64,000 nt of DNA from Phycisphaerales bacterium (GTDB lineage Bacteria; Planctomycetota; Phycisphaerae; Phycisphaerales; SM1A02): contig JAKVBV010000001.1 in NCBI GenBank assembly GCA_022446965.1, forward strand, positions 46,653 to 110,652. The letters run 5' to 3'. Numbering within the stretch: the first letter of the stretch is position 1; every line of letters begins with the position of its first letter. Of this stretch, positions 45,581 through 54,307 are shown in pieces. The position numbers and the translations under genes were made by a program. The notes beneath the pieces are model-generated. The model saw nothing but the letters and a program-made list of their open reading frames with translations. It was not told where the DNA came from and did not search any database.

Positions 45581-47118
45581 CAGTTGGAGGCGTCCATCAA
45601 GGGCGCGTCACCGCGCTGTTGCATCGCACTGGTCAATGCAGCGATATCAGGGGCAGGGGAGCGATCGGCAGCCAAGGGCTCGACAAGTGTTCGAACCCAG
45701 GCGTGTTGTGCCTCAACGCCATCGCCACTTCGCAATGGACGTTGGTGATCGATGGCTTCGGCCATCACCAGCAGTTCCATGGCCACAACGTCGCGGGCCC
45801 GGGTGACGGCCTGCCGCAACCGACGAGCGCTCGTGGCGCCCATGGAGTTGTAGTCTTCGATGCCTGCCGATGTGGAGATGTTGCCTACGCTGGCGGGATA
45901 GGCCAGTGCCCGCAATTCGTTGCACACCGCAGCCGCCGTGTACTGCACGATCATCAATCCACTGTGCAGGCCAGGCTGCGGGCTGAGGTAATCAGGGATC
46001 TGGTTGTGCGGGTCGTGGCCACTGAGCGCCCAGAAGATGCGTCGTTCTGCGATGCCAGCAAGGTGACACAGCGCGGTGATCGCGGCGTCTGCGGCCAATG
46101 CCAGCGGCATGCCGTGGAAGTTGGCGCCTGAAACCAGTTCGCCTTCGTCCACAACCAATGGGTTGTCGGTCACGGCACCCAGTTCGGCATTGACGATGGT
46201 GCACACGTGGTCGAGTTGATCGGACACGGCGCCGAGCACCTGTGGGGCAGCCCGCAGGCTGTAGGGGTCCTGAACCCGAGGGTCATCATGGGCATGGGCC
46301 GGACCGATGCTCGAGCCATCGAGGAGTTCGCGCATGGTCGCAGCAACCTGCATCTGACCACGCTGGCACCGCAGCGTGTGAATGCGAGCATCAAGCGGGC
46401 CGGCGCTGCCACGGCATCCATCAATCGCCATGGCGGCGGCCCGCACGGCGTCTTGGAACAGGACCATCGCATCGTGTATCGCAAGCGCGCAGGTGCCGGC
46501 CATGAGGTGCGTGCCGTTGAGCAGCGCGAGGCCTTCTTTGGCACCGAGCTCGATTGGCGACAGACCTGCAGCGGACAACGCTGCCTTTGACGACATCCGT
46601 TGCCCTTGATGCAGCGCATGGCCTTCACCGAGCAAGGTCTGCGCGGCATGCGCGAGCGGGGCCAGGTCACCTGAGGCGCCCACGGAGCCCACTTCGGGAA
46701 CACATGGCGTGACTCCGGCGTTGAGCAGATCGACGATGGCCTGCACGGTAACGAGCTGCACGCCACTGGCGCCCCGCGACAGTGATGCGGCCAATACCAC
46801 GAGCATTGCACGTACGACTTCCTCGGGAAGATCGTCGCCCACGCCTGCGGCATGCGATCGAACGATGTTGCGTTGAATGGCCTCGACGTCAGCTGGATCG
46901 ATGCAGTGCTGCGACAGCGAGCCGAAGCCGGTGTTCACCCCGTAGACGGGATCAGTGCCTTCCGCCACGGTGCGGACGCTCTGACGCGCCGCCGTGATAG
47001 CGGCGGCCGCCGTTGAGTCGATGCACACGGATCGGCCATGGCGAGCCACCTGCACGACCTCTTCGATGGTCAGTGGGTCGCCGGTCAAGCGCAGTGTGTT
47101 GTGGTCTGATGAGGACAA
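45580..47118 (-). CDS. hutH: histidine ammonia-lyase
   Basis: A 512-residue enzyme converting L-histidine to urocanate and ammonia. The Ala-Ser-Gly triad (148-150, in [12 protein letters not shown]) cyclises to the MIO prosthetic group. N-terminal [12 protein letters not shown] and later [16 protein letters not shown] text ([15 protein letters not shown]) are conserved. The start is a TTG at 47118; no ATG fits the aligned N-terminus. First gene of the hutHUI-map operon. Confidence 0.96.
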
Positions 47119-47125
47119 GATGCAG

Positions 47126-47131
47126 ATTCTA
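47126..47131 (-). promoter_or_regulatory. -10-like hexamer upstream of hutH
   Basis: TAGAAT on the minus strand ends seven bases before the hutH TTG. It could drive a leaderless hut transcript. No -35 hexamer is evident. Confidence 0.3.
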
Positions 47132-47181
47132 TCGCGTCCGTGCGATCAGCGGCTTGACCAGCCCTAGGGGCTGATGCTCCC

Positions 47182-48024
47182 ATGTGCCACATGCGTGCAG
47201 CAACCGATTGGCTGGTGATGTGTCTCGCGTTCGTGTGCGTGGCTGTCTCCGTACATCTGAGCCGTCCCCTCTGGATCAATGCCGACGGGGGATTTGGTCC
47301 CACCGTGCTCGGTGCCCAGGTCCCCGGTGCGGCACTGGCGGCCGTCGCCATCGTGGTGGTGGTGTTGGTCGTGTGCGTCGTGGCTGGCTCCACACTCGTG
47401 GGGCCACTGCGTGCCATGGGTGCTGCCGGGGCCGGGTTGGGCTGGGGCGCACTGGGGCTCGACTCCATGCGTTCGACCCTGCTTGCTGGCGCACCAGGGC
47501 CCGCCGCCGTGGATGGCATCGTGTGGACGCTGATCGTGCTGGGGTTGTCGTGGGCCATCTTTGGCCGCGGTGAAGGCGAACCCACAGTACGGGCCGACGA
47601 ACATGACGAGCGACCTGACCCGCTCTCCAGCACCGAAGCCGTTCGCGCCGCTGCGATCGGCGCGATCGCGGCCATGTTGGCGGCGTGGCTGATCACACAG
47701 AGTGATCTCCGACAGCAGACGGTCATGGCGGCGGTGCTCGGTGGCTTCGCCTGCGGCATGGCTGGACGGCTGGCCGCACCGCATGTGCAGCCGGTGCTCC
47801 TGCCTCCGGCCGTGATCCTTGCCGGCACATTGTCCGGATGGCTTGCATGGTTCGTGATCCCGGCAGACCTCACGGTGGCCGTGGCGGAAGACGGCATTCC
47901 GGCGCTCCTGTTGCCGGCGCCCATCGACTGGGCGGCGGGTGCGATCTTCGGCGTGCCGATGGGATTCGCAGCGGCGCATGGCTTTCTTCATCATGAGGAT
48001 GGCGCTGCGTCGGCGGCCTCCTGA
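47182..48024 (+). CDS. polytopic membrane protein of unknown function
   Basis: A 280-residue protein with about six hydrophobic helices and a polar loop in the middle (around RADEHDERPDPLSSTEAVR). It starts at 47182 or three codons later (MRAATDW). No transporter or enzyme motif is recognised. The opposite strand has comparable open frames (47085-47924 and 47164-48075), but they lack hydrophobic or domain structure, whereas this frame has regular membrane segments. It precedes the PfkB kinase by 56 bases. Confidence 0.65.
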   Translation: MCHMRAATDWLVMCLAFVCVAVSVHLSRPLWINADGGFGPTVLGAQVPGAALAAVAIVVVVLVVCVVAGSTLVGPLRAMGAAGAGLGWGALGLDSMRSTLLAGAPGPAAVDGIVWTLIVLGLSWAIFGRGEGEPTVRADEHDERPDPLSSTEAVRAAAIGAIAAMLAAWLITQSDLRQQTVMAAVLGGFACGMAGRLAAPHVQPVLLPPAVILAGTLSGWLAWFVIPADLTVAVAEDGIPALLLPAPIDWAAGAIFGVPMGFAAAHGFLHHEDGAASAAS

Positions 48025-48080
48025 AGACGGTCTATACTTCGGCCCTTCGCCCACGCCGGCCCAGTCAGGAACCACCAGTC

Positions 48081-48995
48081 ATGTCGCTCATCGTCACCGG
48101 AACCATCGGTATCGACACCATTGAAACACCGGTCGACCGCGCCGAGCGCGTGCCCGGTGGGTCGTGTGCCTACTTCGCAGCGGCCGCCTCGCATTTTGCA
48201 CCGACACGGCTGGTTGCCGCGGTGGGGGATGATTGGCCCGATGACCACCGAGCCGTGCTTGAGTCGTTTCCGGGGATCGACCTTCAAGGATTGGAGACAC
48301 GAAGTGGGTCCAGCACCTTCGCCTGGGGCGGCCGGTATCTGGACGACATGAACCAGCGTGAAACGCTGTTCACCGAGTTGGGCGTGGTGGAAGAGGCCCC
48401 TCCGGCTGTTCCTGCAGCCTTCGCCGACAGCAAGTACGTGTTCCTGGCCAACACGCACCCTGCGGTGCAGGCGGGCTTGCTGGCGCAGTTCCCCGATCGA
48501 ACGCTGGCCGTGGCCGACACGATGGACCTCTGGATCGATATCGCTCGCGACGATCTCGTCGCCCTGATCGAACACGTCGATGCCCTCGTCCTCAACGACG
48601 CTGAAGCCATGCAGTTCACCGGCACTCGAAATGCCATCTCGGCCGCACGAGCGATGCTCGACATGGGGCTGACATTCGTCGTGGTGAAGAAGGGCGAACA
48701 CGGCTGCGTGCTGGTGCATCAAGATGGAGAAGGCGCCCTGCCGGCCTTCCCCATGCCCGCCGACGCGGTCATTGATCCCACCGGCGCCGGTGACACGTTT
48801 GCTGGCGGCATGATGGGATGGCTCGCTGCGCAGGATCGGACCGATCTCGAAGCGCTTCGCACCTCGTTGGCTTGGGGCACGGTCACGGCCTCGTTCACAC
48901 TGGAGGCGTTCGGCCTCGAGGGACAGCGTGGCACGAACCACGATGCCATCGCCGAGCGGCTCGAGTCCTTCCGCAGCATCGTCGGCCTGAGCTGA
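48081..48995 (+). CDS. PfkB/ribokinase-family carbohydrate kinase
   Basis: A 304-residue cytoplasmic kinase. The PfkB signature near the C-terminus is DPTGAGDTFAGGMMG (Asp232 onward, with Asp238 as catalytic base), and the N-terminal substrate lid starts GTIGIDTIETP and VPGGSCAYFAAAAS. The substrate is not determinable; sugar, nucleoside and fructose-phosphate kinases share these motifs. A TATACT -10-like hexamer lies at 48033-48038 just after the preceding gene, with only a poor -35. Confidence 0.85.
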   Translation: MSLIVTGTIGIDTIETPVDRAERVPGGSCAYFAAAASHFAPTRLVAAVGDDWPDDHRAVLESFPGIDLQGLETRSGSSTFAWGGRYLDDMNQRETLFTELGVVEEAPPAVPAAFADSKYVFLANTHPAVQAGLLAQFPDRTLAVADTMDLWIDIARDDLVALIEHVDALVLNDAEAMQFTGTRNAISAARAMLDMGLTFVVVKKGEHGCVLVHQDGEGALPAFPMPADAVIDPTGAGDTFAGGMMGWLAAQDRTDLEALRTSLAWGTVTASFTLEAFGLEGQRGTNHDAIAERLESFRSIVGLS

Positions 48996-48996
48996 A

Positions 48997-49926
48997 CTAC
49001 TCGGCGTCAAGAAGACGGCCAAGCTGTCCATCGTTGGCATCAATCAGGGCGCTGGCGTCTTGGGGCGACACGCTTTTGGTGGCGCACACGATCGCCGTCT
49101 TCAGCGCTCCGTCGGTGGCGTCGAGCAGCGCTGCGGCTGCCACTCGATCAAGCGCAGGGCACAGTTGCCGCAGCACTCTGATGGCGCGATCGCGGAGCTT
49201 GTCATTGGTCACTTTCAGATCGACCATGAGATCTCGCCAGACCGCGCCGCGTCGCACGAAGACACCAGTGGAGATGGCATTGAGCGCCGCCTTCGTGGCG
49301 GTTCCGGCAGCCAATCGTGTGGATCCGGCCACCACCTCGGCGCCGGTATCGAGCACGATGCAGTGATCACAGTGGGGCGGGGGCTCCCGCCGGGCACAGG
49401 TGAGAAGGCCAGTCGTGGCGCCACGTGCCTTGGCGTGTGCGATGCCGCCCAGCACCCATGGCGTTGTGCCACCGGCCGCAATGCCCAGCACGCAGTCTGT
49501 TTGACCCACCTGAAGCTCGTCGAGGCTGGCCCATGCGCCCTCGGGATCATCCTCAGCGCCTTCGGACGACACACGAAGCGCACCGTCACCACCAGCAATG
49601 AGGCCGAGCACCTGATTGGGGTCGCTCCCAAACGTTGGTGGACACTCCGAGGCATCAAGCACGCCAAGTCGTCCGCTGGTCCCAGCACCCAGATAGAGCA
49701 ACCGACCACCGGCACGCATGGCGTCGAGGGTGGCGTCGATGAACCGACCGATGATCTCGTTCTTGTCTGCCACGACGGCGGCGGCTTTGGCCTGTGCAGT
49801 GGCCACGACATCCACCAACGCCGCTGAGGACAGCGTGTCGAGCGGCGCAGCGGACCGCGCTTCAGTCGTCACGTGCGATCTGTCAGGTGGCAGGGTCACA
49901 TGGTTGTCATCGGTCCCGAGCTGCAT
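48997..49926 (-). CDS. murQ: N-acetylmuramic acid 6-phosphate etherase
   Basis: A 309-residue SIS-domain enzyme that cleaves the lactyl ether of MurNAc-6-phosphate to GlcNAc-6-phosphate during peptidoglycan recycling. Hallmarks are LLYLGAGTSGRLGVLDASECPPTFG and GIAAGGTTPWVLGG, and the C-terminal region has NDKLRDRAIRVL. It converges on the PfkB kinase (stops one base apart). With murE/murF/mraY it supports a full peptidoglycan cycle. Confidence 0.93.
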   Translation of the reverse strand: MQLGTDDNHVTLPPDRSHVTTEARSAAPLDTLSSAALVDVVATAQAKAAAVVADKNEIIGRFIDATLDAMRAGGRLLYLGAGTSGRLGVLDASECPPTFGSDPNQVLGLIAGGDGALRVSSEGAEDDPEGAWASLDELQVGQTDCVLGIAAGGTTPWVLGGIAHAKARGATTGLLTCARREPPPHCDHCIVLDTGAEVVAGSTRLAAGTATKAALNAISTGVFVRRGAVWRDLMVDLKVTNDKLRDRAIRVLRQLCPALDRVAAAALLDATDGALKTAIVCATKSVSPQDASALIDANDGQLGRLLDAE

Positions 49927-49935
49927 TCAACATTG

Positions 49936-49976
49936 ATGCAAAAGAACAGGAGGACCGGCGGGTGCCGGTCCTCCTG
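49936..49976 (-). terminator. rho-independent terminator of the HU gene
   Basis: A perfect 13-bp stem (49947-49959 with 49964-49976; CAGGAGGACCGGC core) around a four-base loop. Read on the minus strand it is followed by TTCTTTTGC, a U-rich tail. It lies about 45 bases after the HU stop. Confidence 0.88.
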
Positions 49977-50019
49977 AGCAAACACTCACGTGAATGCGGA
50001 ACCAATCAGATCGAGATGA

Positions 50020-50379
50020 TCAGACCATTTCCTTGAGGTTCTTGAGCGCCGTGAACTTCACGACGGTCTTGGCCGGCTTGGCCTTGAACCACTGCATTTC
50101 GCCGGTGAAGGGGTTCTTGCCGTAGCGCTTCTTCACTGCGGGCTTCTTGTGCGTGCGGATCTTCATGAGACCAGGCACGGTGAAGGTGCCAGGGCCACGA
50201 CGGCCGAGGTCCTTCTTGATCATGCCCTGCATCGTGTCGAACACGCCTGCGACTTCCTTGCGCGTCAGGCCGGTGGTGTCAGCAATGTCACCGTAGACCT
50301 GCGTCTTGGTGCGGGCCTTGGCGGGGGCGGCGGCCTTCTTGGTCGCCTTCTTCTTGGTGGTCTTCTTCTTCTTGGCCAT
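50020..50379 (-). CDS. HU-family nucleoid protein with lysine-rich N-terminal tail
   Basis: A 119-residue DNA-binding protein. About 25 N-terminal residues are almost pure Lys/Thr/Ala (MAKKKKTTKKKATKKAA), like a histone H1-type tail. The HU/IHF core follows, with YGDIADTTGLTRKEV, then the DNA-clasping arm region (RTHKKPAVKKRYGKNPFTGE) and a basic C-terminal end. The frame is open upstream to 50514, but the ATG at 50379, with AGAAGGGA about nine bases before it, is the sensible start. A 17-base palindrome lies just upstream. It has its own terminator and is probably monocistronic. Confidence 0.9.
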   Translation of the reverse strand: MAKKKKTTKKKATKKAAAPAKARTKTQVYGDIADTTGLTRKEVAGVFDTMQGMIKKDLGRRGPGTFTVPGLMKIRTHKKPAVKKRYGKNPFTGEMQWFKAKPAKTVVKFTALKNLKEMV

Positions 50380-50401
50380 ATCTCGAATCCCTTCTACTGA
50401 T

Positions 50402-50418
50402 GAACAAGTGTCTTGTTC
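50402..50418 (-). promoter_or_regulatory. palindrome in the HU leader, possible operator or hairpin
   Basis: GAACAAG-TGT-CTTGTTC, a perfect 7-bp inverted repeat with a three-base spacer, 22 bases upstream of the HU start codon. It could be a repressor site or an mRNA hairpin next to the ribosome site. No regulator is identified. Confidence 0.4.
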
Positions 50419-50543
50419 GGCTCGGGCACGTGTGACCAGCAGAGGGGGGCGCTGATCGTGCCGTGATGAAGTCGGGCCACGTGCCCGTTGGCCATTACGG
50501 TATGCAGCATGCACCCATCCGGCAACACGTTCGGCCCTGTTTT

Positions 50544-51779
50544 TTAGGGGTTTTTTGGTGTGCCTGAGTTATCCACAATCGGAAGTTCAAGACGCTGCTG
50601 GTGCAACACCTCGCCTGCTGCATTCATGTGGCTCAGCCGAATCTCCTGCTCGTCGGCATCCAGAAGCAGAAACGAGTTGATCTCACCGCGACTCCAACGC
50701 AGCCATGGATGGGGCGGGTCGGCCGCCGGGATCAGATGCTCATGCACAGGACTGGTGACGAACTCCATGATGGGCCAGTCGCCAGTCTCATCATGGGAGA
50801 GCACACGCGACCAGTGCACGTCACCGGACACCAGCACCACACCCGGAATATCGTCGATCAAGGCCCGCAGCCGGTCATATTCCGAGGCGTAGGACCCCCA
50901 GGAATCGCTTTTGCCCGGCCGCACGGAGTTGTTGAACACCATGCCACAGGCGAGCACTTTGAACGGAGCGGTCGACTTGGGCAGCTCACGTTCGAGCCAT
51001 TGCCACTGCAGTTTGCCCAACAACGACCAGTTTGGCGCTTCCCCCTCGGTGCGAGCGAACCATCGAGTGTCGAGCAGGAAGACCTCCACCGGGCCGGTGC
51101 GAAACGACGTGAAGATGCCCTGGTCCTGCTCGCCAAAGGTGGGATTCGGTCGGTACTCAGTGAAGGCTTGGCGGCTGTTTTCCTTGCCAGGCAGACGACC
51201 GTCGGTGTCATTGAGACCAAAGTCATGATCGTCCCATGTGGAGTACACCGGTGCATGGGCAGCCAGTGCCGCGAAGGGTGGGAACTGTGCGAACGCGCGA
51301 TAGCGCTCACGCTGTCGAGTCAGATCAGTGGTGTCGATGTACGGCGTATCGCCCAGCAGCACGAGGCCATCCACGTTGAGATCGTCAATCCGTTGCCACA
51401 CGCGCCCCGAGCCGGTGGCTTCCTTGGCACACGAACCAAATGCCAGCCGCGTGGTCGTGTCGTGCACAGGAGGCGTGCGAAAGCGCCTGTCTGGTGATGC
51501 GTCGTTGTTGATCGAGTAGTGATACAGGGTGTCGGGCTTGAGCCCGGTGACGTGCACCGTCACAGCAAGGTCCGCAGCTGCTTGGGCCTGCGCGTCCACA
51601 GTCACGGTGTCGCCGCCTTGCACCGGAATGAACCGCAAGAGGCTGGGGCCAGCCTCGGTGGGTCGAAACCAGACACGCACCGATGTGCTCGTGAGATCGC
51701 CCAGCACGGGCCCGGCCTGCTCCGATGCGGGGCCTGCCATCATGGATGCGCACAGCACGAGTGAGGTGATCAGCATCAT
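50544..51779 (-). CDS. PhoD-like metallophosphatase, exported
   Basis: A 411-residue protein with a short signal sequence (MMLITSLVLCASMMAGPAS). An N-terminal fibronectin-like domain (about 20-105; TSTSVRVWFRP) is followed by the PhoD metallophosphatase domain with FGSCAKEATG, LLGDTPYID, TWDDHDFGLND and VLVSGDVHWSRV, each contributing metal-binding Asp/His/Asn residues. PhoD enzymes release phosphate from phosphodiesters and monoesters outside the cytoplasm. It lies 164 bases upstream of HU; that gap holds the HU promoter region and an A/T-rich stretch. Confidence 0.88.
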   Translation of the reverse strand: MMLITSLVLCASMMAGPASEQAGPVLGDLTSTSVRVWFRPTEAGPSLLRFIPVQGGDTVTVDAQAQAAADLAVTVHVTGLKPDTLYHYSINNDASPDRRFRTPPVHDTTTRLAFGSCAKEATGSGRVWQRIDDLNVDGLVLLGDTPYIDTTDLTRQRERYRAFAQFPPFAALAAHAPVYSTWDDHDFGLNDTDGRLPGKENSRQAFTEYRPNPTFGEQDQGIFTSFRTGPVEVFLLDTRWFARTEGEAPNWSLLGKLQWQWLERELPKSTAPFKVLACGMVFNNSVRPGKSDSWGSYASEYDRLRALIDDIPGVVLVSGDVHWSRVLSHDETGDWPIMEFVTSPVHEHLIPAADPPHPWLRWSRGEINSFLLLDADEQEIRLSHMNAAGEVLHQQRLELPIVDNSGTPKNP

Positions 51780-51796
51780 CTGAGCCTACGGGTTCA

Positions 51797-51825
51797 TTGG
51801 CCCCGGTGGCAACCTGTGTTAGACT
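51797..51825 (+). promoter_or_regulatory. promoter of tRNA-Ser(GCT)
   Basis: TTGGCC at 51797-51802 and TAGACT at 51820-51825 with a 17-base spacer, 30 bases before the tRNA. Both hexamers are good sigma-70 matches. Confidence 0.6.
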
Positions 51826-51855
51826 TCCCGGCCTCGCCATTGGTGGCGGGCATCA

Positions 51856-51944
51856 GGACAGGTGACCGAGCGGCTGAAGGTACCGGTTTGCTAAACCGGC
51901 GTAGGGCGCAAGCTCTACCGCGGGTTCGAATCCCGCCCTGTCCG
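51856..51944 (+). tRNA. tRNA-Ser (anticodon GCT)
   Basis: An 89-base class II tRNA: acceptor GGACAGG/CCTGTCC, U8-G9, anticodon loop TTGCTAA giving GCT, long variable arm (TAGGGCGCAAGCTCTA), T-arm CGGG-TTCGAAT-CCCG, discriminator G. It reads AGC/AGU. CCA is not encoded. Confidence 0.95.
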
Positions 51945-51955
51945 TTCCTGACCAG

Positions 51956-51998
51956 ACGACGGCCGGCCTCCTCCAACGGGGGCCGGTCGCGTCGTTTT
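51956..51998 (+). terminator. terminator after tRNA-Ser(GCT)
   Basis: A hairpin with inner stem CCGGCCTCC/GGGGGCCGG (one T-G pair) and outer stem ACGAC/GTCGT separated by a small internal loop, followed by TTT. It separates the tRNA from the kynurenine operon. Confidence 0.6.
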
Positions 51999-52010
51999 GC
52001 ACTCCCCATC

Positions 52011-52016
52011 TACACT
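52011..52016 (+). promoter_or_regulatory. -10-like hexamer at the head of the kynurenine operon
   Basis: TACACT lies six bases before the ATG at 52023, downstream of the tRNA terminator. It would give a leaderless transcript for the kynurenine operon. The -35 region is poor, so this is tentative. Confidence 0.35.
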
Positions 52017-52022
52017 GCCCAC

Positions 52023-53051
52023 ATGCCGCTGACTGTCGATCTCCACACGCACATTCTTCCCGAGCGATGGCCTGATCTGGCCGAGCGCTACGGGTGTGGG
52101 GGCTGGCTGCGTATGGAGCATCCCGCAGGGTGCGCCTGCGGCCGCCTCATGCTCGACGACGCCTTCTTCCGCGAGGTCGCTCCCAATTGCTGGGATCCAG
52201 GCCATCGTGTGGCGGACTGTGACGCAGCGGGCGTGGATGTGCAGGTGCTCAGCACCGTGCCGGTGATGTTCAGTTACCACCAGGCTGCTGACCACGCCGC
52301 TGATCTGAGCCGCTTCCTCAACGACCACATGGCTGACGTGGTGCACACGGCGCCCAATCGGTTCGTCGGCCTTGGTACCTTGCCCATGCAGGATTCGGCG
52401 CTGGCCATCGCTGAGTTGGAGCGATGCATACAACTGGGGCTGGCCGGTGTGCAGATCGGCACCACCGTCAATGGCGAGCAGCTTGATCATCCCCAGCATG
52501 TCGACGTGCTCGAGGCGGCTGCCGAACTGGGCGCTTGTGTGTTCGTCCATCCATGGGACATGGACCCCGCCAATCGCATGCCACGGCACTGGCTTAAGTG
52601 GCTCGTGGGCATGCCGGCCGAGACCGCCGCGGCGATTGCCAGCGTGTTGATGGGTGGCGTGATTGAACGCTGCCCGTCGCTGCGTATCGGCTTTGCGCAT
52701 GGTGGTGGGGCGGCGCCGCTCATCATTGATCGGTGGGACCATGGGCACGCCGTTCGACCGGATCTCTGCCAAACGGCCACGAGCACACTACCTGGCGATC
52801 TGCTGCGATCGATCTACGTGGACTCGCTCGTGCATTCAGAGACAGCCTTGCGCCTGTTACTCGATCGCCTCGGCCCTGATCGCATTGCACTTGGCACCGA
52901 CTACCCCTTCCCACTGGGAGAGTTGGAGCCAGGCACACTCATCAATGGCATGGATCTGGATGCGGCGACAACGGCCCGGCTTCTCGGCGGCACGGCGTTG
53001 GAGTTTCTCGGTGACGGTCCCGCAGCGCGGCTGCTCGAGGCTCGAGCATGA
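52023..53051 (+). CDS. aminocarboxymuconate-semialdehyde decarboxylase-like amidohydrolase
   Basis: A 342-residue amidohydrolase, best placed as ACMSD, which decarboxylates 2-amino-3-carboxymuconate-6-semialdehyde to 2-aminomuconate semialdehyde. The N-terminal zinc motif is VDLHTHILPERW, a conserved His lies in VFVHPWDMD, another in IGFAHGGG, and the late Asp is in ALGTDYPFPLGE. The ATG at 52023 follows the tRNA terminator. It overlaps kynU by four bases, and the next genes are kynureninase, KMO and TDO, which strongly supports the assignment over other decarboxylases of this fold. Confidence 0.85.
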   Translation: MPLTVDLHTHILPERWPDLAERYGCGGWLRMEHPAGCACGRLMLDDAFFREVAPNCWDPGHRVADCDAAGVDVQVLSTVPVMFSYHQAADHAADLSRFLNDHMADVVHTAPNRFVGLGTLPMQDSALAIAELERCIQLGLAGVQIGTTVNGEQLDHPQHVDVLEAAAELGACVFVHPWDMDPANRMPRHWLKWLVGMPAETAAAIASVLMGGVIERCPSLRIGFAHGGGAAPLIIDRWDHGHAVRPDLCQTATSTLPGDLLRSIYVDSLVHSETALRLLLDRLGPDRIALGTDYPFPLGELEPGTLINGMDLDAATTARLLGGTALEFLGDGPAARLLEARA

Positions 53052-54307
53052 CCACGCTGGACACGGCACGATCACTTGATGGCGTTGCTGATCCAGCGTG
53101 CCGCCGCGATGCGTTTCATCTGCCTGTTGGTGAAGATGGACGTGCGATCGCCTACATGTGTGGCAACTCGCTGGGACTGTGTCCAAGGGCAACACCCCGC
53201 GCCCTGCAGCATGAACTGGACTGCTGGCAGCAGCAGGCTGTGGACGGTCACTTCAAGCCCTGGCGTGGGTGGTATCGGGTGCACGAGCATGCTCGTGACC
53301 CGCTGAGCCGGCTTGTTGGCGCGGTGCCGGAAGAAGTTGTCGCCATGAACAGCCTCACGGTGAATCTCCACTTGTTGCTGACGAGCTTCTACCGACCTGA
53401 GGGCACACGCACCAAGATTCTCATGGAAGCACCGGCCTTTCCCAGCGACACGTTCGCGGTGGAAACGCATGTTCGCAGTCGTGGATTGGATCCCAGCGAG
53501 CATGTCATCGTGGTGCAGGGCGATGACGACGGCCTGTTTGCTCAAGGCCATTTTGAAGCGGCCATCGAAGCCGCTGGCGATACGTTGGCCTGTGTGCTCC
53601 TGCCGGGTGTGAGTTTCCTCACCGGGCAGGTGCTGCCCATGGCGAGCATTGTCGAAGCCGCACATGGGGTGGGTGCCACTGCGGGGTTTGATCTGGCCCA
53701 TGCGGCGGGCAACATCCCGTTGCAGCTGCACGAGTGGGATGTCGACTTCGCTGCGTGGTGCTCGTACAAGTACCTCAACAGCGGCCCCGGCGCGATTGCC
53801 GGGGCATTCGTGCACCAGCGACACCATGCCCGACCCTGCGATGACTTGCCGCGGCTCTCGGGCTGGTGGGGGAATGATCCTGACACTCGGTTTGGCATGC
53901 ATCTGAACGCAGGGTTCATCCCAGTGCAATCGGCCGATTCGTGGCAATGCTCGAATCCACCGGTCATGGCGATGACTCCAGTGCTTGCGTCGCTTGATCT
54001 ATTCGATCAGGTGGGCATGTCCGCGCTTCGCGATCGGTCTCTCCGGCTGACAGCCTTTCTGCGTGGACTCATCAACCGTCCGGATGCGCCTTGGCGGATC
54101 ATCACACCGGCCGACGATGCATCACACGGGGCACAGTTGTCTGTCGAGTTACAGATGGATGCCAAAGCGGCCCAGTCGCAACTGCAGGCCCGTGGGGTGG
54201 TGTGCGATGTGCGACCTCCACGTGTGATTCGCATCGCACCGGCGCCGCTGTACTGCACCTTCGAAGACTGCTGGCGTGTCGCCGACGCGATGCAGGCGCT
54301 GACATGA
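53048..54307 (+). CDS. kynU: kynureninase
   Basis: A 419-residue PLP enzyme that splits kynurenine or 3-hydroxykynurenine into anthranilate or 3-hydroxyanthranilate plus alanine. Conserved segments are YMCGNSLGLCPR, the PLP-phosphate region VAMNSLTVNLHLL, FDLAHAAGN and the Schiff-base Lys241 in AWCSYKYLNSGPG. It overlaps the genes on both sides by four bases. With KMO next, 3-hydroxykynurenine is the likely main substrate. Confidence 0.95.
   Translation: MTTLDTARSLDGVADPACRRDAFHLPVGEDGRAIAYMCGNSLGLCPRATPRALQHELDCWQQQAVDGHFKPWRGWYRVHEHARDPLSRLVGAVPEEVVAMNSLTVNLHLLLTSFYRPEGTRTKILMEAPAFPSDTFAVETHVRSRGLDPSEHVIVVQGDDDGLFAQGHFEAAIEAAGDTLACVLLPGVSFLTGQVLPMASIVEAAHGVGATAGFDLAHAAGNIPLQLHEWDVDFAAWCSYKYLNSGPGAIAGAFVHQRHHARPCDDLPRLSGWWGNDPDTRFGMHLNAGFIPVQSADSWQCSNPPVMAMTPVLASLDLFDQVGMSALRDRSLRLTAFLRGLINRPDAPWRIITPADDASHGAQLSVELQMDAKAAQSQLQARGVVCDVRPPRVIRIAPAPLYCTFEDCWRVADAMQALT

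Noticed and set aside
47085..48075. Two long minus-strand frames over the membrane protein gene at 47.2-48.0 kb
   Set aside because: The plus-strand frame has regular hydrophobic helices. The minus-strand frames are Thr/Pro/Ala/His-rich with no structure.
50541..50556. T-runs after the PhoD-like gene as a terminator
   Set aside because: The T-runs are on the plus strand while the gene reads on the minus strand (A-runs in its RNA), and no strong hairpin precedes them.
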